Positions 32,601-41,091 of a stretch of DNA of 62,924 bases are shown here, in pieces (within the stretch, counting starts at the first letter, position 1; each line of letters opens with the position of its first letter). Under the pieces are notes generated by a model. That model saw only the letters and a list, made by a program, of their open reading frames with translations. It did not search any database and was not told the DNA's origin. The position numbers and the translations under genes are program-made. Source of the DNA: a virus; IMG/VR virus record IMGVR_UViG_3300042691_033363, positions 1 to 62,924 of that record, one strand, 5' to 3'.

Positions 32601-34353
32601 CTAGCGTGTGTGTGATTGATGATGCCCATGTTGTCAAATCACGATCGACTTGCTCATCAAAGTTCGAAATGAAAAGACGATTCGACACGATTTTCATGTT
32701 CTTCGCCTTTGTCACTTTTGCGGTTAAAGCCAGAAGCTCGCCTGGAGAAATCTGGATATTATCCTCGCCGTTTCCTGTATGGTATACTTCAAGTTCACTT
32801 TCGTCTCCTATGTTATATCTACGAATGAGTTTTGCACTGTAAGTTTCCCCGTCATATTCAATAGCCACAAGTTCGAAATAAGCAAACTGGCCGCTGGGGA
32901 TATTTGATAATTTCAGTTTGACTGCCCGGTTCGTAATAGTACCTGGCGCGTCTCCTAGTATTTCGCTTGGCGTTGATGTTTCGGCTGAGTAAATGTTTAC
33001 TGGATTTGTCGGATACATGTAGTCGGTGCCAACGAAATCATCTGTTAAGAATCGGCCACTGTACCTTTTGTTTCCGCAAGTCAATGCACCACCGCCTTGA
33101 ATAACTTCAACGAATTCCAACTTGGCCGCTGGATTCTCTACGAACAATGAGGTTTCAGAATCAACATCGCTGTAATCAATCGTTCCGCCGTTTATTGTGA
33201 GAACATTGTCCTGAGAGTACGGATAAGGTATGCTCAGAGTTCTTGGCTTGTTGAAGTCATCTGTCCAATAGACATTTACATCCTGGCCGCGCTTTTCTAT
33301 TGTAGCCTGGATACGATGTGACTTGTCGAAACCTAATAACTTAGATCGCAGAATCCGAGTGTAAGTATAAGCATTTGTGCTATCGTTGTACTCTACTACT
33401 CCAATTTCGCTTATGCTTCTTGTCGGAGTCCCCGAAACAATTCTTCCGGTACACGAAAAGACAATCGTATCGGTTCCAACACTTTCCATCCCGACAATCT
33501 GCAGTGGCTGAGTGTCATCGATAAATTCTGATACTTGAACGATCTTTTCGATGATATCTCGACTTCCTACTGTTGTAAGGTAGTTGCCGCTAGAATAAAC
33601 AACGAAGTCATCATCAAGAGCTGTTGCTGGAGTTTTGATGATTTCAAAGTATCCCGTGAGAGCCGATGTACGAAACAATGCGCTAATTGTGAAGTTAGCA
33701 CTGAGTATTCCGAACATAGCGATAACTGTGTTGTATAGTCCAACCAAGGTGACAGCTGATAACAACTGTGTTCCAGAGCCGCCCGATGTTAAATTTACTT
33801 TGTCTGCGACATTAAATGTAACAGAAGGCGAAGGACTCGTTACATAAGTTACTTTGGTATACAGTTCTACTATCGTGGGGGAAATAACTCGGATATAATA
33901 AAAGTTTGTATTTACCAATCCACCTATTACTGTAGCTGAAGATGAATACGAAACATATTCGCCATCGGTAAAGTTATGCGGAAATGTAGTTGTAATCCTG
34001 TCATTGACGACATCGACTGATGCTACTACTCCAACAGGGCCCAATGTTGACAAAGAAGCACTGTGTTGTGTAATGGTCGAAAAGCTTTGAAGATATACTG
34101 TGCCACTGTAATCTGCGCTGTTCGTATTGGGGCATTCAAGATACACTCTGAATTTCGCAACAGATGTAGTCGGATTCGGAATTGTAACTTTCAAATCGTT
34201 TCCAGTTACTGGCGTGATAGCCATCATATTCGAACCAGTGCTGTCTCGATGTCTGATATTCAGCGCATCTATGTAATTACCCTGGCTTACTACTTGTAAG
34301 TCAGAATCTGTGTCAAGTACGCCGTTCTGTAAAAGTCTTACCGATTGTGCCAT
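29665..34353 (-). CDS. Large tail nozzle/stabilisation-type protein
   Basis: 1562 residues, opening with 'LLQNGVLDTDSDLQVVSQGN' then 'YIDALNIRH', the (N)G-x-L-x-D-D...G-x-Y-x-DALN start that I associate with the large stabilisation or muzzle proteins of crAss-like phages. Most of the length is beta-rich with many aromatic and Asn residues, as expected for propeller or barrel tail proteins. It directly follows three connector-type genes, so a role in closing the portal and forming the short tail is likely. Could also carry host-binding regions. Confidence 0.75.
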   Translation of the reverse strand: MAQSVRLLQNGVLDTDSDLQVVSQGNYIDALNIRHRDSTGSNMMAITPVTGNDLKVTIPNPTTSVAKFRVYLECPNTNSADYSGTVYLQSFSTITQHSASLSTLGPVGVVASVDVVNDRITTTFPHNFTDGEYVSYSSSATVIGGLVNTNFYYIRVISPTIVELYTKVTYVTSPSPSVTFNVADKVNLTSGGSGTQLLSAVTLVGLYNTVIAMFGILSANFTISALFRTSALTGYFEIIKTPATALDDDFVVYSSGNYLTTVGSRDIIEKIVQVSEFIDDTQPLQIVGMESVGTDTIVFSCTGRIVSGTPTRSISEIGVVEYNDSTNAYTYTRILRSKLLGFDKSHRIQATIEKRGQDVNVYWTDDFNKPRTLSIPYPYSQDNVLTINGGTIDYSDVDSETSLFVENPAAKLEFVEVIQGGGALTCGNKRYSGRFLTDDFVGTDYMYPTNPVNIYSAETSTPSEILGDAPGTITNRAVKLKLSNIPSGQFAYFELVAIEYDGETYSAKLIRRYNIGDESELEVYHTGNGEDNIQISPGELLALTAKVTKAKNMKIVSNRLFISNFDEQVDRDLTTWASSITHTLEIKQIPSVWRGNRFGVLDMKNSYPTYRFGEYQDPNNVNRYAGYMMNDTYRFGIQVQWRNTGKWSNAYWLDDIRFDLQSNNVTLPNRRTANNITTTNFTDLDSNNVNILHPKFGNIDLSYSVNGTPLWKLIKAYRIVRADRVPEVLATGLMISGVRELNTTTNIIPYHKDLPFAAFTFSTYPASFCRKNLLSGGPTSVVLSDQDKSEYGYFYSPDYYFNNTDYTYTSGDKIKVLSVPVPYDEYTIQGFNRGDYESVQQEFTGYFSSTLLSYTDFTIEESRKFTTGEVTQGWSGVNKVKNGLSVPPEGTVVAGVNPFFSNGKECHVFKLSTKLSTILGAVGLFPTGSGTFAKEGCVYAQIFRDKGANQKYSKNKNETIYESTGHMRVLSSSDRGILIDDIFGGDVFTQKTHIKARSTTYHEVTTSPLEVEGFGQGYSFYSQNTVNSQMFYKIDYDGAQAGTGYIYPQYLDKFSKGTYLGNTVIRDWSTPASVIYPVGNIATGLFNWLEQWPEIDNQNNYDSQYNLIDNTILENGYDPDNDWDGKRPASIRWSQVKTTGSQKDNYRVFKPIDVVDLDTNQGAINEMEVINGSLYTLQPYSIRRQFINEGQLFTASGGVDIVLGSGDVLKIPGPQLSQFGATDKFAVVKGQTFSGDESLYWYNAEVRKVVRLSGDGVRVISDKGMISFLLNNAKWVNLGAQAITGYGIAAGFNGQFYEALFTFKGIDPTLQQHTLSTSYIVGNLVINNFLGDKDSTIYPGNTGIAPRHVNGMSYVYRCKFSHISSGNDIPGIGPLWQTYWEQLTPESHPQYYSYFTLVYDEVKNGFISKLSMWPNILTSRTNTFYTTKPNEQNKIYVQNTGQYNTFYGAGYDGFIEGVVNYDPNLSKTYEAVQAVTHTTPKRMDFGTRDHISYLDDVEFEELEDFYYAPVKNDSTSTGSNSGDTSRLWGKYLKIKLKFEAGVFQKLLNYVVKFRANPRLYNK

Positions 34354-34355
34354 AG

Positions 34356-34847
34356 TTAGAAGTTAGCAGCCCTCTGCAGCTGAAATTCGCGACGATAACT
34401 TTCCATAACTGAACCGTATCGGTCGAAGTGCCTACGGCTGTATTTCCAACCAATGTATGCCACTAACATTCTTTCCCATTCGGGTTTCAGATGCACTCTT
34501 CCTTCATTGTCGATAGGGAAGCCCTTGTATTCTACTTCGAATCTGGCTCCATCTGCAATGTTCAGTATGCTTTTGAAAATAATGTATTCGTTCTGAATTG
34601 CGAAATCGATGTCTTCGCAGTAGTATCCACCATCACAAAGTTTTACTCTCTTTACGCTCATTACACCTTCCGGTAGTTTAAGGCGTGAGTCCTCAGCTTC
34701 TAAAACCACATTGTAAAATCGTTGTACGCTCGCTGCTCTGAATGTCTTGAGAGCCTGATTGATGAGAACCTTGAACCACAGTGCATTTTCGCCGTAGTTC
34801 ACTTGGAGTTCCTCTGAGGCCGCAGCTATTACATCTTCAATCTTCAT
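34356..34847 (-). CDS. Head-tail connector (ring-type) protein
   Basis: 163 residues, ending two bases before the large tail protein start. A helical N-terminus ('IEDVIAAASEELQVNYGEN', 'KVLINQALKTFRAA') followed by a small beta barrel and a C-terminal helix 'MLVAYIGWKYSRRHFDRY' fits the adaptor or ring fold of podovirus connectors. Grouped with the two genes upstream as a connector cassette. No specific family confirmed. Confidence 0.65.
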   Translation of the reverse strand: MKIEDVIAAASEELQVNYGENALWFKVLINQALKTFRAASVQRFYNVVLEAEDSRLKLPEGVMSVKRVKLCDGGYYCEDIDFAIQNEYIIFKSILNIADGARFEVEYKGFPIDNEGRVHLKPEWERMLVAYIGWKYSRRHFDRYGSVMESYRREFQLQRAANF

Positions 34848-34850
34848 TTA

Positions 34851-35507
34851 TTACTGTGGTTTATTGGGAATTGTGTCTTGCGAATCAGAAATGTTATCAG
34901 GTACTCTGACCATTTTCCGCATTAAATCTGTACTGATTGCTTCAACGATGTCATTTTCCATGGCCGCGTCAATCGGATACTGATCGACATCTATCCGGTA
35001 GTTTGGTACTTTGGTAGGATCGTTAAATATTGCTCGTACCAAAAGATTTCTCAGTTTGGTATTTTTGTAAATGTTAATGTAACTGCTTCCGTCGTAATCT
35101 GCAATGTAATCCCAAACAATATCTTTCTCTTGCTGGAAAATCGAATGCATTGAAAGCGCACTGAAGTTAGTACGCAAACGAATGAAAGGCTTTTGTTGAT
35201 TTATGTGGCCTACATAGATAAACCCGTCGTGTCTGTCATCCAATCGGATAACCGAAGGGCATGGGAAGCGAACCACATCGCAATCCACTTGTACATCGTC
35301 ATCCATAAGTTCAACATTAAAAGCTTGCACACAAGCCTCGTTTATTCTGTCGGACATGGGTTGTTTCGAAGACAACGAAATGATCGATGCTCTGGCAGTA
35401 TGTATTTTGCTTTCGATGTACGCATCATCATAGCGCACTTCATCAGTAGTGATACCGCCGTTTACATTTGAAATTATTCGCTGAGTTATTTCACGAAGAG
35501 TACTCAT
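34851..35507 (-). CDS. Head-tail connector (ring-type) protein
   Basis: 218 residues. It opens with 'ITQRIISNVNGGITTDEVRY' and 'YIESKIHTARASIISL', the helix-turn start seen in ring proteins of crAss-like and related phages, followed by a beta-rich body. Its ATG shares bases with the stop of the 275-residue gene, so the connector genes are tightly coupled. Assignment rests on gene order and fold-like features, not on a decisive motif. Confidence 0.65.
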   Translation of the reverse strand: MSTLREITQRIISNVNGGITTDEVRYDDAYIESKIHTARASIISLSSKQPMSDRINEACVQAFNVELMDDDVQVDCDVVRFPCPSVIRLDDRHDGFIYVGHINQQKPFIRLRTNFSALSMHSIFQQEKDIVWDYIADYDGSSYINIYKNTKLRNLLVRAIFNDPTKVPNYRIDVDQYPIDAAMENDIVEAISTDLMRKMVRVPDNISDSQDTIPNKPQ

Positions 35508-36334
35508 TAGGGATTCAATACAATATCTTGAGCGGAACTCGAACGCAATTCAGCGTCACGCACTTGGCCGGCATATGTAAACACACACTCGTCTACCAAA
35601 CGATACAAGAACTTTTCAGTGTATGCTGTTATCTGTGTTCCTCCCGTAGCGGTAAAGATTTGCCCGTTGGCTACTGTTGGCTCTGCCATATAATCAACTT
35701 TGATTGATTGGGGTATCGGAAACAAAAATAGAGCCTTCGTATTTGCTGCACCTAGAACTCTGTTTTGAATTTGATACTTGGGGCTGTAGATTGTAGGAGT
35801 ATGATATGTGTCAATTTTGCGATCCGATACATATGGTTTTGCTTCTCTTTCGATTACAATACGAACCGGTTCGCCGGTGTTAAATGCCAAGTTACTTGAA
35901 ACAGTGAATGTGGTGCGTGTAACTTTTGTACAGGTACCCGTTGTTCCGGTAAAGTCTGAAATCGTATCTCCCTTTCTCACTGTGTGTCCTGGCGCAACGA
36001 ATACATATACGAACGGGCCGGTTCCAGTAAATGTAACAGATGTAAATGACTGCAACTTGTGGAATGTCATTGCCAGCCTAAACAAATGCATGTAAGTTCT
36101 ATTCAACCCCACTAAATCGTAGTACGGATTGCTTACTGGCTTTACTTCTTCCTTAATGATTAAGCTCCAAAGTTCATCGTAATCTTTTTGAATATCCAGA
36201 TCACGATATACTTTTTCACAAAGCCTAAAGATCGTTTCTTCAATGATTCGATTGGCTTTGCCCGGATCGATATACGCGCTATATGCTTTATCGATTTTCT
36301 GCTGAAGAAGTGTATAAAACTGAGCCCCTGTCAT
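35507..36334 (-). CDS. Connector or ring protein with beta insertion
   Basis: 275 residues. Helical N-terminus with 'RIIEETIFRLCEKVYRDL', then at about 93-165 an inserted Thr/Gly-rich beta domain ('VTFTGTGPFVYVFVAPG', 'TRTTFTVSSNLAFNTGEP'), then a C-terminal region with 'YRLVDECVFTYAGQVRD'. The outer parts resemble a ring protein, the insertion may project outward. A TATATTTG box is six bases before the ATG. Confidence 0.65.
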   Translation of the reverse strand: MTGAQFYTLLQQKIDKAYSAYIDPGKANRIIEETIFRLCEKVYRDLDIQKDYDELWSLIIKEEVKPVSNPYYDLVGLNRTYMHLFRLAMTFHKLQSFTSVTFTGTGPFVYVFVAPGHTVRKGDTISDFTGTTGTCTKVTRTTFTVSSNLAFNTGEPVRIVIEREAKPYVSDRKIDTYHTPTIYSPKYQIQNRVLGAANTKALFLFPIPQSIKVDYMAEPTVANGQIFTATGGTQITAYTEKFLYRLVDECVFTYAGQVRDAELRSSSAQDIVLNP

Positions 36335-36340
36335 TTAGTA

Positions 36341-36348
36341 CAAATATA
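36341..36348 (-). promoter_or_regulatory. -7 box TATATTTG before connector genes
   Basis: Perfect TAnnTTTG, six bases upstream of the ATG at 36334; probably drives the connector-tail block. Confidence 0.5.
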
Positions 36349-36369
36349 CAAAATAACTACCAATAGCCG

Positions 36370-36960
36370 TTAATCCCAGATATTTTTACTTAGTCGCAAC
36401 GATTTTACTGCTTCTTCTGTTCGCTCAATCAATTCGACAAGTTCATCTGCTGTGAACTTTTTTACCTGACGCGACAAAAAAACGATTTCGTCAGCTGTGC
36501 CTGGGCCATAGTTTTTATCTATGCGTTTGCCGTATTCGTACTGCATTCCGCTCATTCCGACATTGCATGCGTAGCACTGAGGAGCACAATTAGCCAAATG
36601 AAATCTTGTTGACATGAAACGCCGGCTTTGAAAGTGCCCATTTTGTATTTTTCTCCATGGCTCTACTCGATCGCAAGTAAAACAACGAACCATGCCGCGA
36701 TTATCACAATGCAACAGTCTTACATACACCGAAAAAACAGTGTCTAACTTTTTAGTCAAAGTGGAAATACTGTATTTCTTTTTCTCTCGAACTTTGGCCT
36801 TTTGATCTTTTTTCTTTTGAATCTGTTGCTTTTTTAAACAAGTTATACACAACTTCTTAGTTTTGTTTGCATAAGGTCGTTTTTTATCGCAAGACGAGCA
36901 AATTGTTTCCTTAATAGGCAACTTTTCTTTTGGTGCTGTGAATCTTCTTCTTATTGTCAT
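36370..36960 (-). CDS. ninG: NinG/Rap-type Holliday-junction nuclease
   Basis: 196 residues from the ATG at 36960; a longer frame would begin inside the terminator hairpin. An N-terminal Cys pair set (CSSCDKKRP, CITCLKK) looks like a zinc finger. The core 'LDTVFSVYVRLLHCDNRG', 'VRCFTCDRVEPWRKIQNGHF', 'NCAPQCYACNVGMSGMQYEY' is a textbook match to lambda NinG (Rap), which cuts recombination junctions and branched DNA. Placement among capsid genes suggests it debranches DNA before or during packaging. Confidence 0.9.
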   Translation of the reverse strand: MTIRRRFTAPKEKLPIKETICSSCDKKRPYANKTKKLCITCLKKQQIQKKKDQKAKVREKKKYSISTLTKKLDTVFSVYVRLLHCDNRGMVRCFTCDRVEPWRKIQNGHFQSRRFMSTRFHLANCAPQCYACNVGMSGMQYEYGKRIDKNYGPGTADEIVFLSRQVKKFTADELVELIERTEEAVKSLRLSKNIWD

Positions 36961-36968
36961 AGTACAAA

Positions 36969-37000
36969 TTAAAAAACCCCTCCGAATCTCTCCGGAGGGG
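36969..37000 (-). terminator. Intrinsic terminator after the 287-residue gene
   Basis: On the minus strand CCCCTCCG (37000-36993), an 8-base loop and CGGAGGGG (36984-36977) are followed by a run of six T (36976-36971). The T-tract overlaps the weak -7 element (36965-36972) of the NinG gene. Confidence 0.85.
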
Positions 37001-37014
37001 CAAACCATGAATTA

Positions 37015-37878
37015 TCAACCAATCACTTGATCGACCAGTTCTTTTTTCCTTGCACGCTTTTCGGTCACGCTTCTCAGCTTGTCTTTTACCGTAGTGGTAA
37101 TGTCTTTTGAACCGAAATCGTTAAGTTCCTTTGCCGGATCGCTGATGTGCTTGTCAGTTTCCGGTACAATGAAGCCATAGAAGAATTCTTTGTCGCTGTT
37201 GCACATGTCCACGACATCTCTTTCTTGAGAGCCGAGTGTGCGACCGCCGACACGGTAGTAGCCGTTTTCCAATGTGATGATTCCAAGCGAAATGGCTTTG
37301 TTTACATACACTTTCACTTTGCGATCGCTGTCAATCGCATTGTAGTAATGCTCAAATACATTTTTACGAGAAACAGCATCACCTGTCAGATTGGGGCCAA
37401 TCAAACGACTCACGAGTTCTTTGTGAGTCATTCCTCTTGCGTCGATACCGAGTGCGAAAGCAAGGTCATGCTTTTCTTCGAATGAAAGACTCAGGCACTT
37501 CAAAGCCACATCCAAATTCTCATTCATCAGTTCGATTTCGTTTTCGACTACTTGATGTTGCAGAACCATTGTAAACAATGGGTTGATTGAGTTGGGGTTT
37601 TTATGGCCGGCACAAAATACAAGAGGGTGATTTGCGTAGAAGTCAACTACTGCCAACTCGTGTTTGTTTTCATCATCGTATTCCAAGGTGAATGTAGCAC
37701 CATCAGAAAACAAAATGTCAAATTGACGCTGGCCGTCGAGTTCATCGAAATCGCTGATAACACGCTTACCATTTTCTACTATGTGGAGCTGTTTTCTGCT
37801 CACTTTATCATAGTAACCACCCTGGAGCGTGTAAGTTCCTTTGGGGGATTTTGCGGATAACAAGATTTTACGAATCAT
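37015..37878 (-). CDS. Hypothetical structural-region protein
   Basis: 287 residues between two strong terminators. N-terminal half beta-rich ('GTYTLQGGYYDKVSRKQLHI'), C-terminal half helical and charged with a basic end. It lies directly after the abundant-looking 246-residue protein and may be a head decoration or completion factor. A TATATTCG box lies 11 bases before the start codon. The flanking terminators suggest expression independent of its neighbours. Confidence 0.7.
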   Translation of the reverse strand: MIRKILLSAKSPKGTYTLQGGYYDKVSRKQLHIVENGKRVISDFDELDGQRQFDILFSDGATFTLEYDDENKHELAVVDFYANHPLVFCAGHKNPNSINPLFTMVLQHQVVENEIELMNENLDVALKCLSLSFEEKHDLAFALGIDARGMTHKELVSRLIGPNLTGDAVSRKNVFEHYYNAIDSDRKVKVYVNKAISLGIITLENGYYRVGGRTLGSQERDVVDMCNSDKEFFYGFIVPETDKHISDPAKELNDFGSKDITTTVKDKLRSVTEKRARKKELVDQVIG

Positions 37879-37913
37879 ATTTTATTTGGCGAATATAGGT
37901 TGCATTGTTTGAA

Positions 37914-37942
37914 TAAAAAAGGGGAGAGACGAATCTCTCCCC
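37914..37942 (-). terminator. Intrinsic terminator with UUCG loop after capsid operon
   Basis: Minus-strand RNA would fold as GGGGAGAGA-UUCG-UCUCUCCCC (37942-37921), nine GC-rich pairs closed by a stable UUCG tetraloop, followed by UUUUUU (37920-37915). It ends transcripts from the capsid genes. Confidence 0.9.
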
Positions 37943-37955
37943 TTTAAGAACCAGA

Positions 37956-38696
37956 TTACAGATTGTAAGCAGCTGGCGAAGTGAACGGAGCAGCGATGAA
38001 TGCGTCAATTGCGCTAATCAAAGCAGTCTGAGTTGTGTTAACCCAAACGGTTTGCTCGAACAGATTCGAACCAGCACCAGCGAAACCTGAGTTTGCGCTT
38101 TGCTTTACTTTGAATACATACTGAGTGTACAAGTTTCCAGCGATAGCTGAAGTGTAACCCAGAGCAGTCAGGTAAGAAGCCAAACCGTAAGGTTTGGTGA
38201 ATGCTACAGTCTGAGCAATAGCCACAGTTCCAGCACCGCTGTTTACGATGTTGATGTTCTGAGGAATTGCAGTGTTTGAAGTCACAGTTACCAAGGTAGT
38301 TCCATCGGTCGCAACTACACCAAAGGCAGCTCCAATAGCGTTAATTGATGCGGTCAGACCGGCAGTAATCTCAGCTACAGTAGCAGTTCCATCTGATGTG
38401 AAAGATGCGGTGAAGGTTACCAGCTGAGGGCCGAAGTAGCCCCAATCAGACTCCTTGAACACGCTAATTGTTACACTGTAAACAGTGTTGTTAGCGGCAG
38501 TAGGAGTGATGGTCATGCTACGACTTGCACCAGCGGCACCGGCCTGCTTGGTTACAGTGTAAATAGCAGGAATTTCCATAGGTACATACCTAAGCGCGTC
38601 GATTGCGGTGATATCTACACCAACTTTGGTGAAGAACAGTTTACCCTGGTCAACAGCGAGGGTAGAAGCACCATTAAATACAGCAGTGTTTTGCAT
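37956..38696 (-). CDS. Abundant structural protein next to MCP
   Basis: 246 residues, Ala/Thr/Val-rich and beta-rich, no cysteine, with repeats of the 'TVTSNTAIPQNINIVNSGAG' type. Codon choice and composition match the major capsid gene, as in highly expressed virion proteins. It has the clearest Shine-Dalgarno of the window (AAAAGGAG, about nine bases before the ATG at 38696) and a strong terminator after it. A head fibre, decoration or tail-tube-like protein are all possible. Confidence 0.75.
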   Translation of the reverse strand: MQNTAVFNGASTLAVDQGKLFFTKVGVDITAIDALRYVPMEIPAIYTVTKQAGAAGASRSMTITPTAANNTVYSVTISVFKESDWGYFGPQLVTFTASFTSDGTATVAEITAGLTASINAIGAAFGVVATDGTTLVTVTSNTAIPQNINIVNSGAGTVAIAQTVAFTKPYGLASYLTALGYTSAIAGNLYTQYVFKVKQSANSGFAGAGSNLFEQTVWVNTTQTALISAIDAFIAAPFTSPAAYNL

Positions 38697-38716
38697 TGTT
38701 TGAATCTCCTTTTAAA

Positions 38717-40078
38717 TTAAGCGATAAGTTCGATCAAGCCCATACGCTCAGAAGCGCAGTACAGACCGCAGTCAGACAAGATGTGGAAATCCACGCCGTC
38801 AACATCACTTGATGCAAGTGAACCGCTGAGACCATTTGCTAAAGCTTGCTTCACGCTTGAAGGATTGCTGTCCTGCAGACCGATAAGGCCGGGGACATAA
38901 GCAGCCAACAATTCGTCGCTGTTGAAGTGATACTTCTGCAAGGGAGAAAGGTTTCCGCTACCGTCAGCAGCAGGGATTGCAGTCAAATCAACAACATAGA
39001 TAGAGTGAGACATGCGAGGCTTACCGGTTACGCTTGAAAGATCGCCTTTGAAAGCGTCGTCGTCCAACAGAGCCCAACGAACGAAATCGATCTTCATACC
39101 AGCATAGCTGTAAGTCATAACATTCAAACCTTCTACGCTAACGCCGCCCAAGGTGTTCTGGCTACCTCCGTACTGGATGTAAGGAGAAAGCAGAGTCTGC
39201 AGACGAGCCATAGCAGCAGTACCCATCAAGGCTACCAGGTTACGGCCATTTTCAGCACTCTTGCGAACCAGAGTTTCCAGGAAGTCGTTGAACTGAGCTT
39301 GAGTGAATTCGGTAGTCATGGGGAGGTAAGTACCACCATTGTTGATGATAGACCAACGCAGACCGCCGGTAGTGTAAGCTTCGCCTTGAGGACCAGCTAC
39401 AACAGCACGCTCAGAGAAAGCGTATTTGAATTCCAGGCTCTTAGAGAACTTGCGGAGAGCCAGATCATCATAACTGCGGTACCAGAAGTCACCCTGCCAC
39501 TTCACGAATGAAGCGTTACGGTCACGACGGGCTTGGCTTGAGCTTTCACGAGTGATTGCAGTGTAGGTGTAGTCAGTCTGAGGAACGATGCTCAGAGGAC
39601 TTTTGCCGTTGCTGTAACGGTTGGCAGAAGAGTCAAACAGAACCTTTGCAATGCTTCCACTCAAGAAGTGAGTAGCAGTGCTCAAGGTAGTGCTTACACG
39701 CTTGATAACTACCAACTGTCCACCACCTGAAGGTTTGTCAACAACGATACCCTGTACCAAGTTAGCATCAGCAATGATGTCACCGATACGGAAGTTGCTG
39801 GCATCATCAAGAGTCAACAACAGGGCTTCGCCAGTAGCATAACCGGTAGGAACGGTAGGAGCAGCAGCAATACGAGAATATACGCTGAAGTTTCCAAGAG
39901 CACTGATTTCAATCTTAGGCTGATTGCTTGAGATTGAAGGAGCGAGCTTGGAAGTCAACTGCGTCAAAACATTGTACCCATAATCCTGGGCATAAACCAT
40001 GGCCATTTTGTTTGGCAGGCTCAACCCCCGAAGGAGGAGCGATTGGCTTAAATCGAGATTGGTAATTGGACTTGCCAT
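38717..40078 (-). CDS. Major capsid protein (HK97-type, probable)
   Basis: 453 residues, between the scaffold candidate and the abundant 246-residue protein. Order portal-scaffold-MCP and composition (few cysteines, many Ala/Ser/Tyr, mixed alpha-beta) fit an HK97-fold capsid. An N-terminal helix-rich arm is followed by a beta insertion (about 75-160) with 'IGDIIADANLVQGIVVDKP', and a core with 'RDRNASFVKWQGDFWYRSYD' and the spine-like 'FLETLVRKSAENGRNLVALM'. I see no protease gene, so maturation cleavage is uncertain. Confidence 0.8.
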   Translation of the reverse strand: MASPITNLDLSQSLLLRGLSLPNKMAMVYAQDYGYNVLTQLTSKLAPSISSNQPKIEISALGNFSVYSRIAAAPTVPTGYATGEALLLTLDDASNFRIGDIIADANLVQGIVVDKPSGGGQLVVIKRVSTTLSTATHFLSGSIAKVLFDSSANRYSNGKSPLSIVPQTDYTYTAITRESSSQARRDRNASFVKWQGDFWYRSYDDLALRKFSKSLEFKYAFSERAVVAGPQGEAYTTGGLRWSIINNGGTYLPMTTEFTQAQFNDFLETLVRKSAENGRNLVALMGTAAMARLQTLLSPYIQYGGSQNTLGGVSVEGLNVMTYSYAGMKIDFVRWALLDDDAFKGDLSSVTGKPRMSHSIYVVDLTAIPAADGSGNLSPLQKYHFNSDELLAAYVPGLIGLQDSNPSSVKQALANGLSGSLASSDVDGVDFHILSDCGLYCASERMGLIELIA

Positions 40079-40089
40079 TTCTTATTTCA

Positions 40090-41061
40090 TTATCGTTTTT
40101 TGGCGTTGAGGTAGTTCGAGAACGCATCACCAACATTCACACCATTCATTCCGGTGCTTATATTAGAAGGTCCTCGTCCATCAGACGGATTGGTTGTCGC
40201 CTCCAACACTTCTCTCCGTCCGCTATTTTTGGCCTTTGTCACATTTGTTCGGACTATATCTTTGCCATACAGTCTCCACAAAGCAAAATCGGCCAAGAGT
40301 TCGGCATCGATGGATCCGTCTTTTCGATTCAAGTTGATTTCCTTTGTCAAGAAGTTTTTGATTTTGGAGGACATTTCGTCCGTTACCGTAATACCATACA
40401 TTTCTTTACCGGTCAACTCTTTCGACAGCGTTTCCACTTCTGTCTGGAACCTCGTCAGAGTTTGTTTCGCCTGGTCATTTGCCACTGCACTCTGCGTCGT
40501 CAGTCGTTTCAACTTGTCTTCGTTTTGTGCAATGAGCTGAGTGCGATACTCTGCGATGAGTTTTCTTTTTTGGAATATGCTCATGTTGTTGAACTCTTCA
40601 ACGGCGTTGTTGTATTCGTCGCCATCAAATCCTTCAAGTTGTTTGAGCCCTATTTCTACAATTGCAGCATCGTCCAAAGCGGCATAATCTGGAACATCCA
40701 GATCCTTAACGAAATCTTTCAGCGACTTTCCAGACTTTTTGTATTCTCTGAGAAGTTTGATGTCTTCGTCTTCCTCTTCGGGCGCAACTGCTTTTGTTTC
40801 TTCTGGTTTTTGTTCTGCTGCCGGTGCATCGTCCATTTCATACCATGCTTTCGGCTCGTTTGGATTTAGATTTTCTTCATTTGATTTGTTTTCTTGAGTT
40901 TGAACTTCGGGTTTGTTTTCTGTTGGTGTTTCAACTTTGGGTGTTTCTTCTGTCGTAACGACTTTAGTTTCAGCCGGGGTTTCAACAACCGGTTGTGCTG
41001 ATGCCGCAGGCTTATTTTCTTCAGTCTGCTTTTTCAGCTGTTCTTCGATTTGTTCGTACAT
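40090..41061 (-). CDS. Scaffold-like protein
   Basis: 323 residues from the ATG at 41061 (a TTG nine bases upstream is less likely). The first 110 residues are Glu/Pro/Thr-rich and disordered-looking, then long charged helices ('LLREYKKSGKSLKDFVKDL', 'FQTEVETLSKELTGKEMYG'), ending in 'GVNVGDAFSNYLNAKKR'. An acidic, coiled-coil protein between portal and capsid genes is the usual place and build of a scaffolding protein. A TAACTTTG box is six bases before the ATG. Confidence 0.75.
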   Translation of the reverse strand: MYEQIEEQLKKQTEENKPAASAQPVVETPAETKVVTTEETPKVETPTENKPEVQTQENKSNEENLNPNEPKAWYEMDDAPAAEQKPEETKAVAPEEEDEDIKLLREYKKSGKSLKDFVKDLDVPDYAALDDAAIVEIGLKQLEGFDGDEYNNAVEEFNNMSIFQKRKLIAEYRTQLIAQNEDKLKRLTTQSAVANDQAKQTLTRFQTEVETLSKELTGKEMYGITVTDEMSSKIKNFLTKEINLNRKDGSIDAELLADFALWRLYGKDIVRTNVTKAKNSGRREVLEATTNPSDGRGPSNISTGMNGVNVGDAFSNYLNAKKR

Positions 41062-41067
41062 ATTTTG

Positions 41068-41075
41068 CAAAGTTA
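41068..41075 (-). promoter_or_regulatory. -7 box TAACTTTG before scaffold/MCP
   Basis: TAnnTTTG match six bases upstream of the ATG at 41061; likely source of the highly expressed scaffold-MCP transcript that ends at 37914-37942. Confidence 0.5.
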
Positions 41076-41091
41076 ATGTTTTTATTCGATA

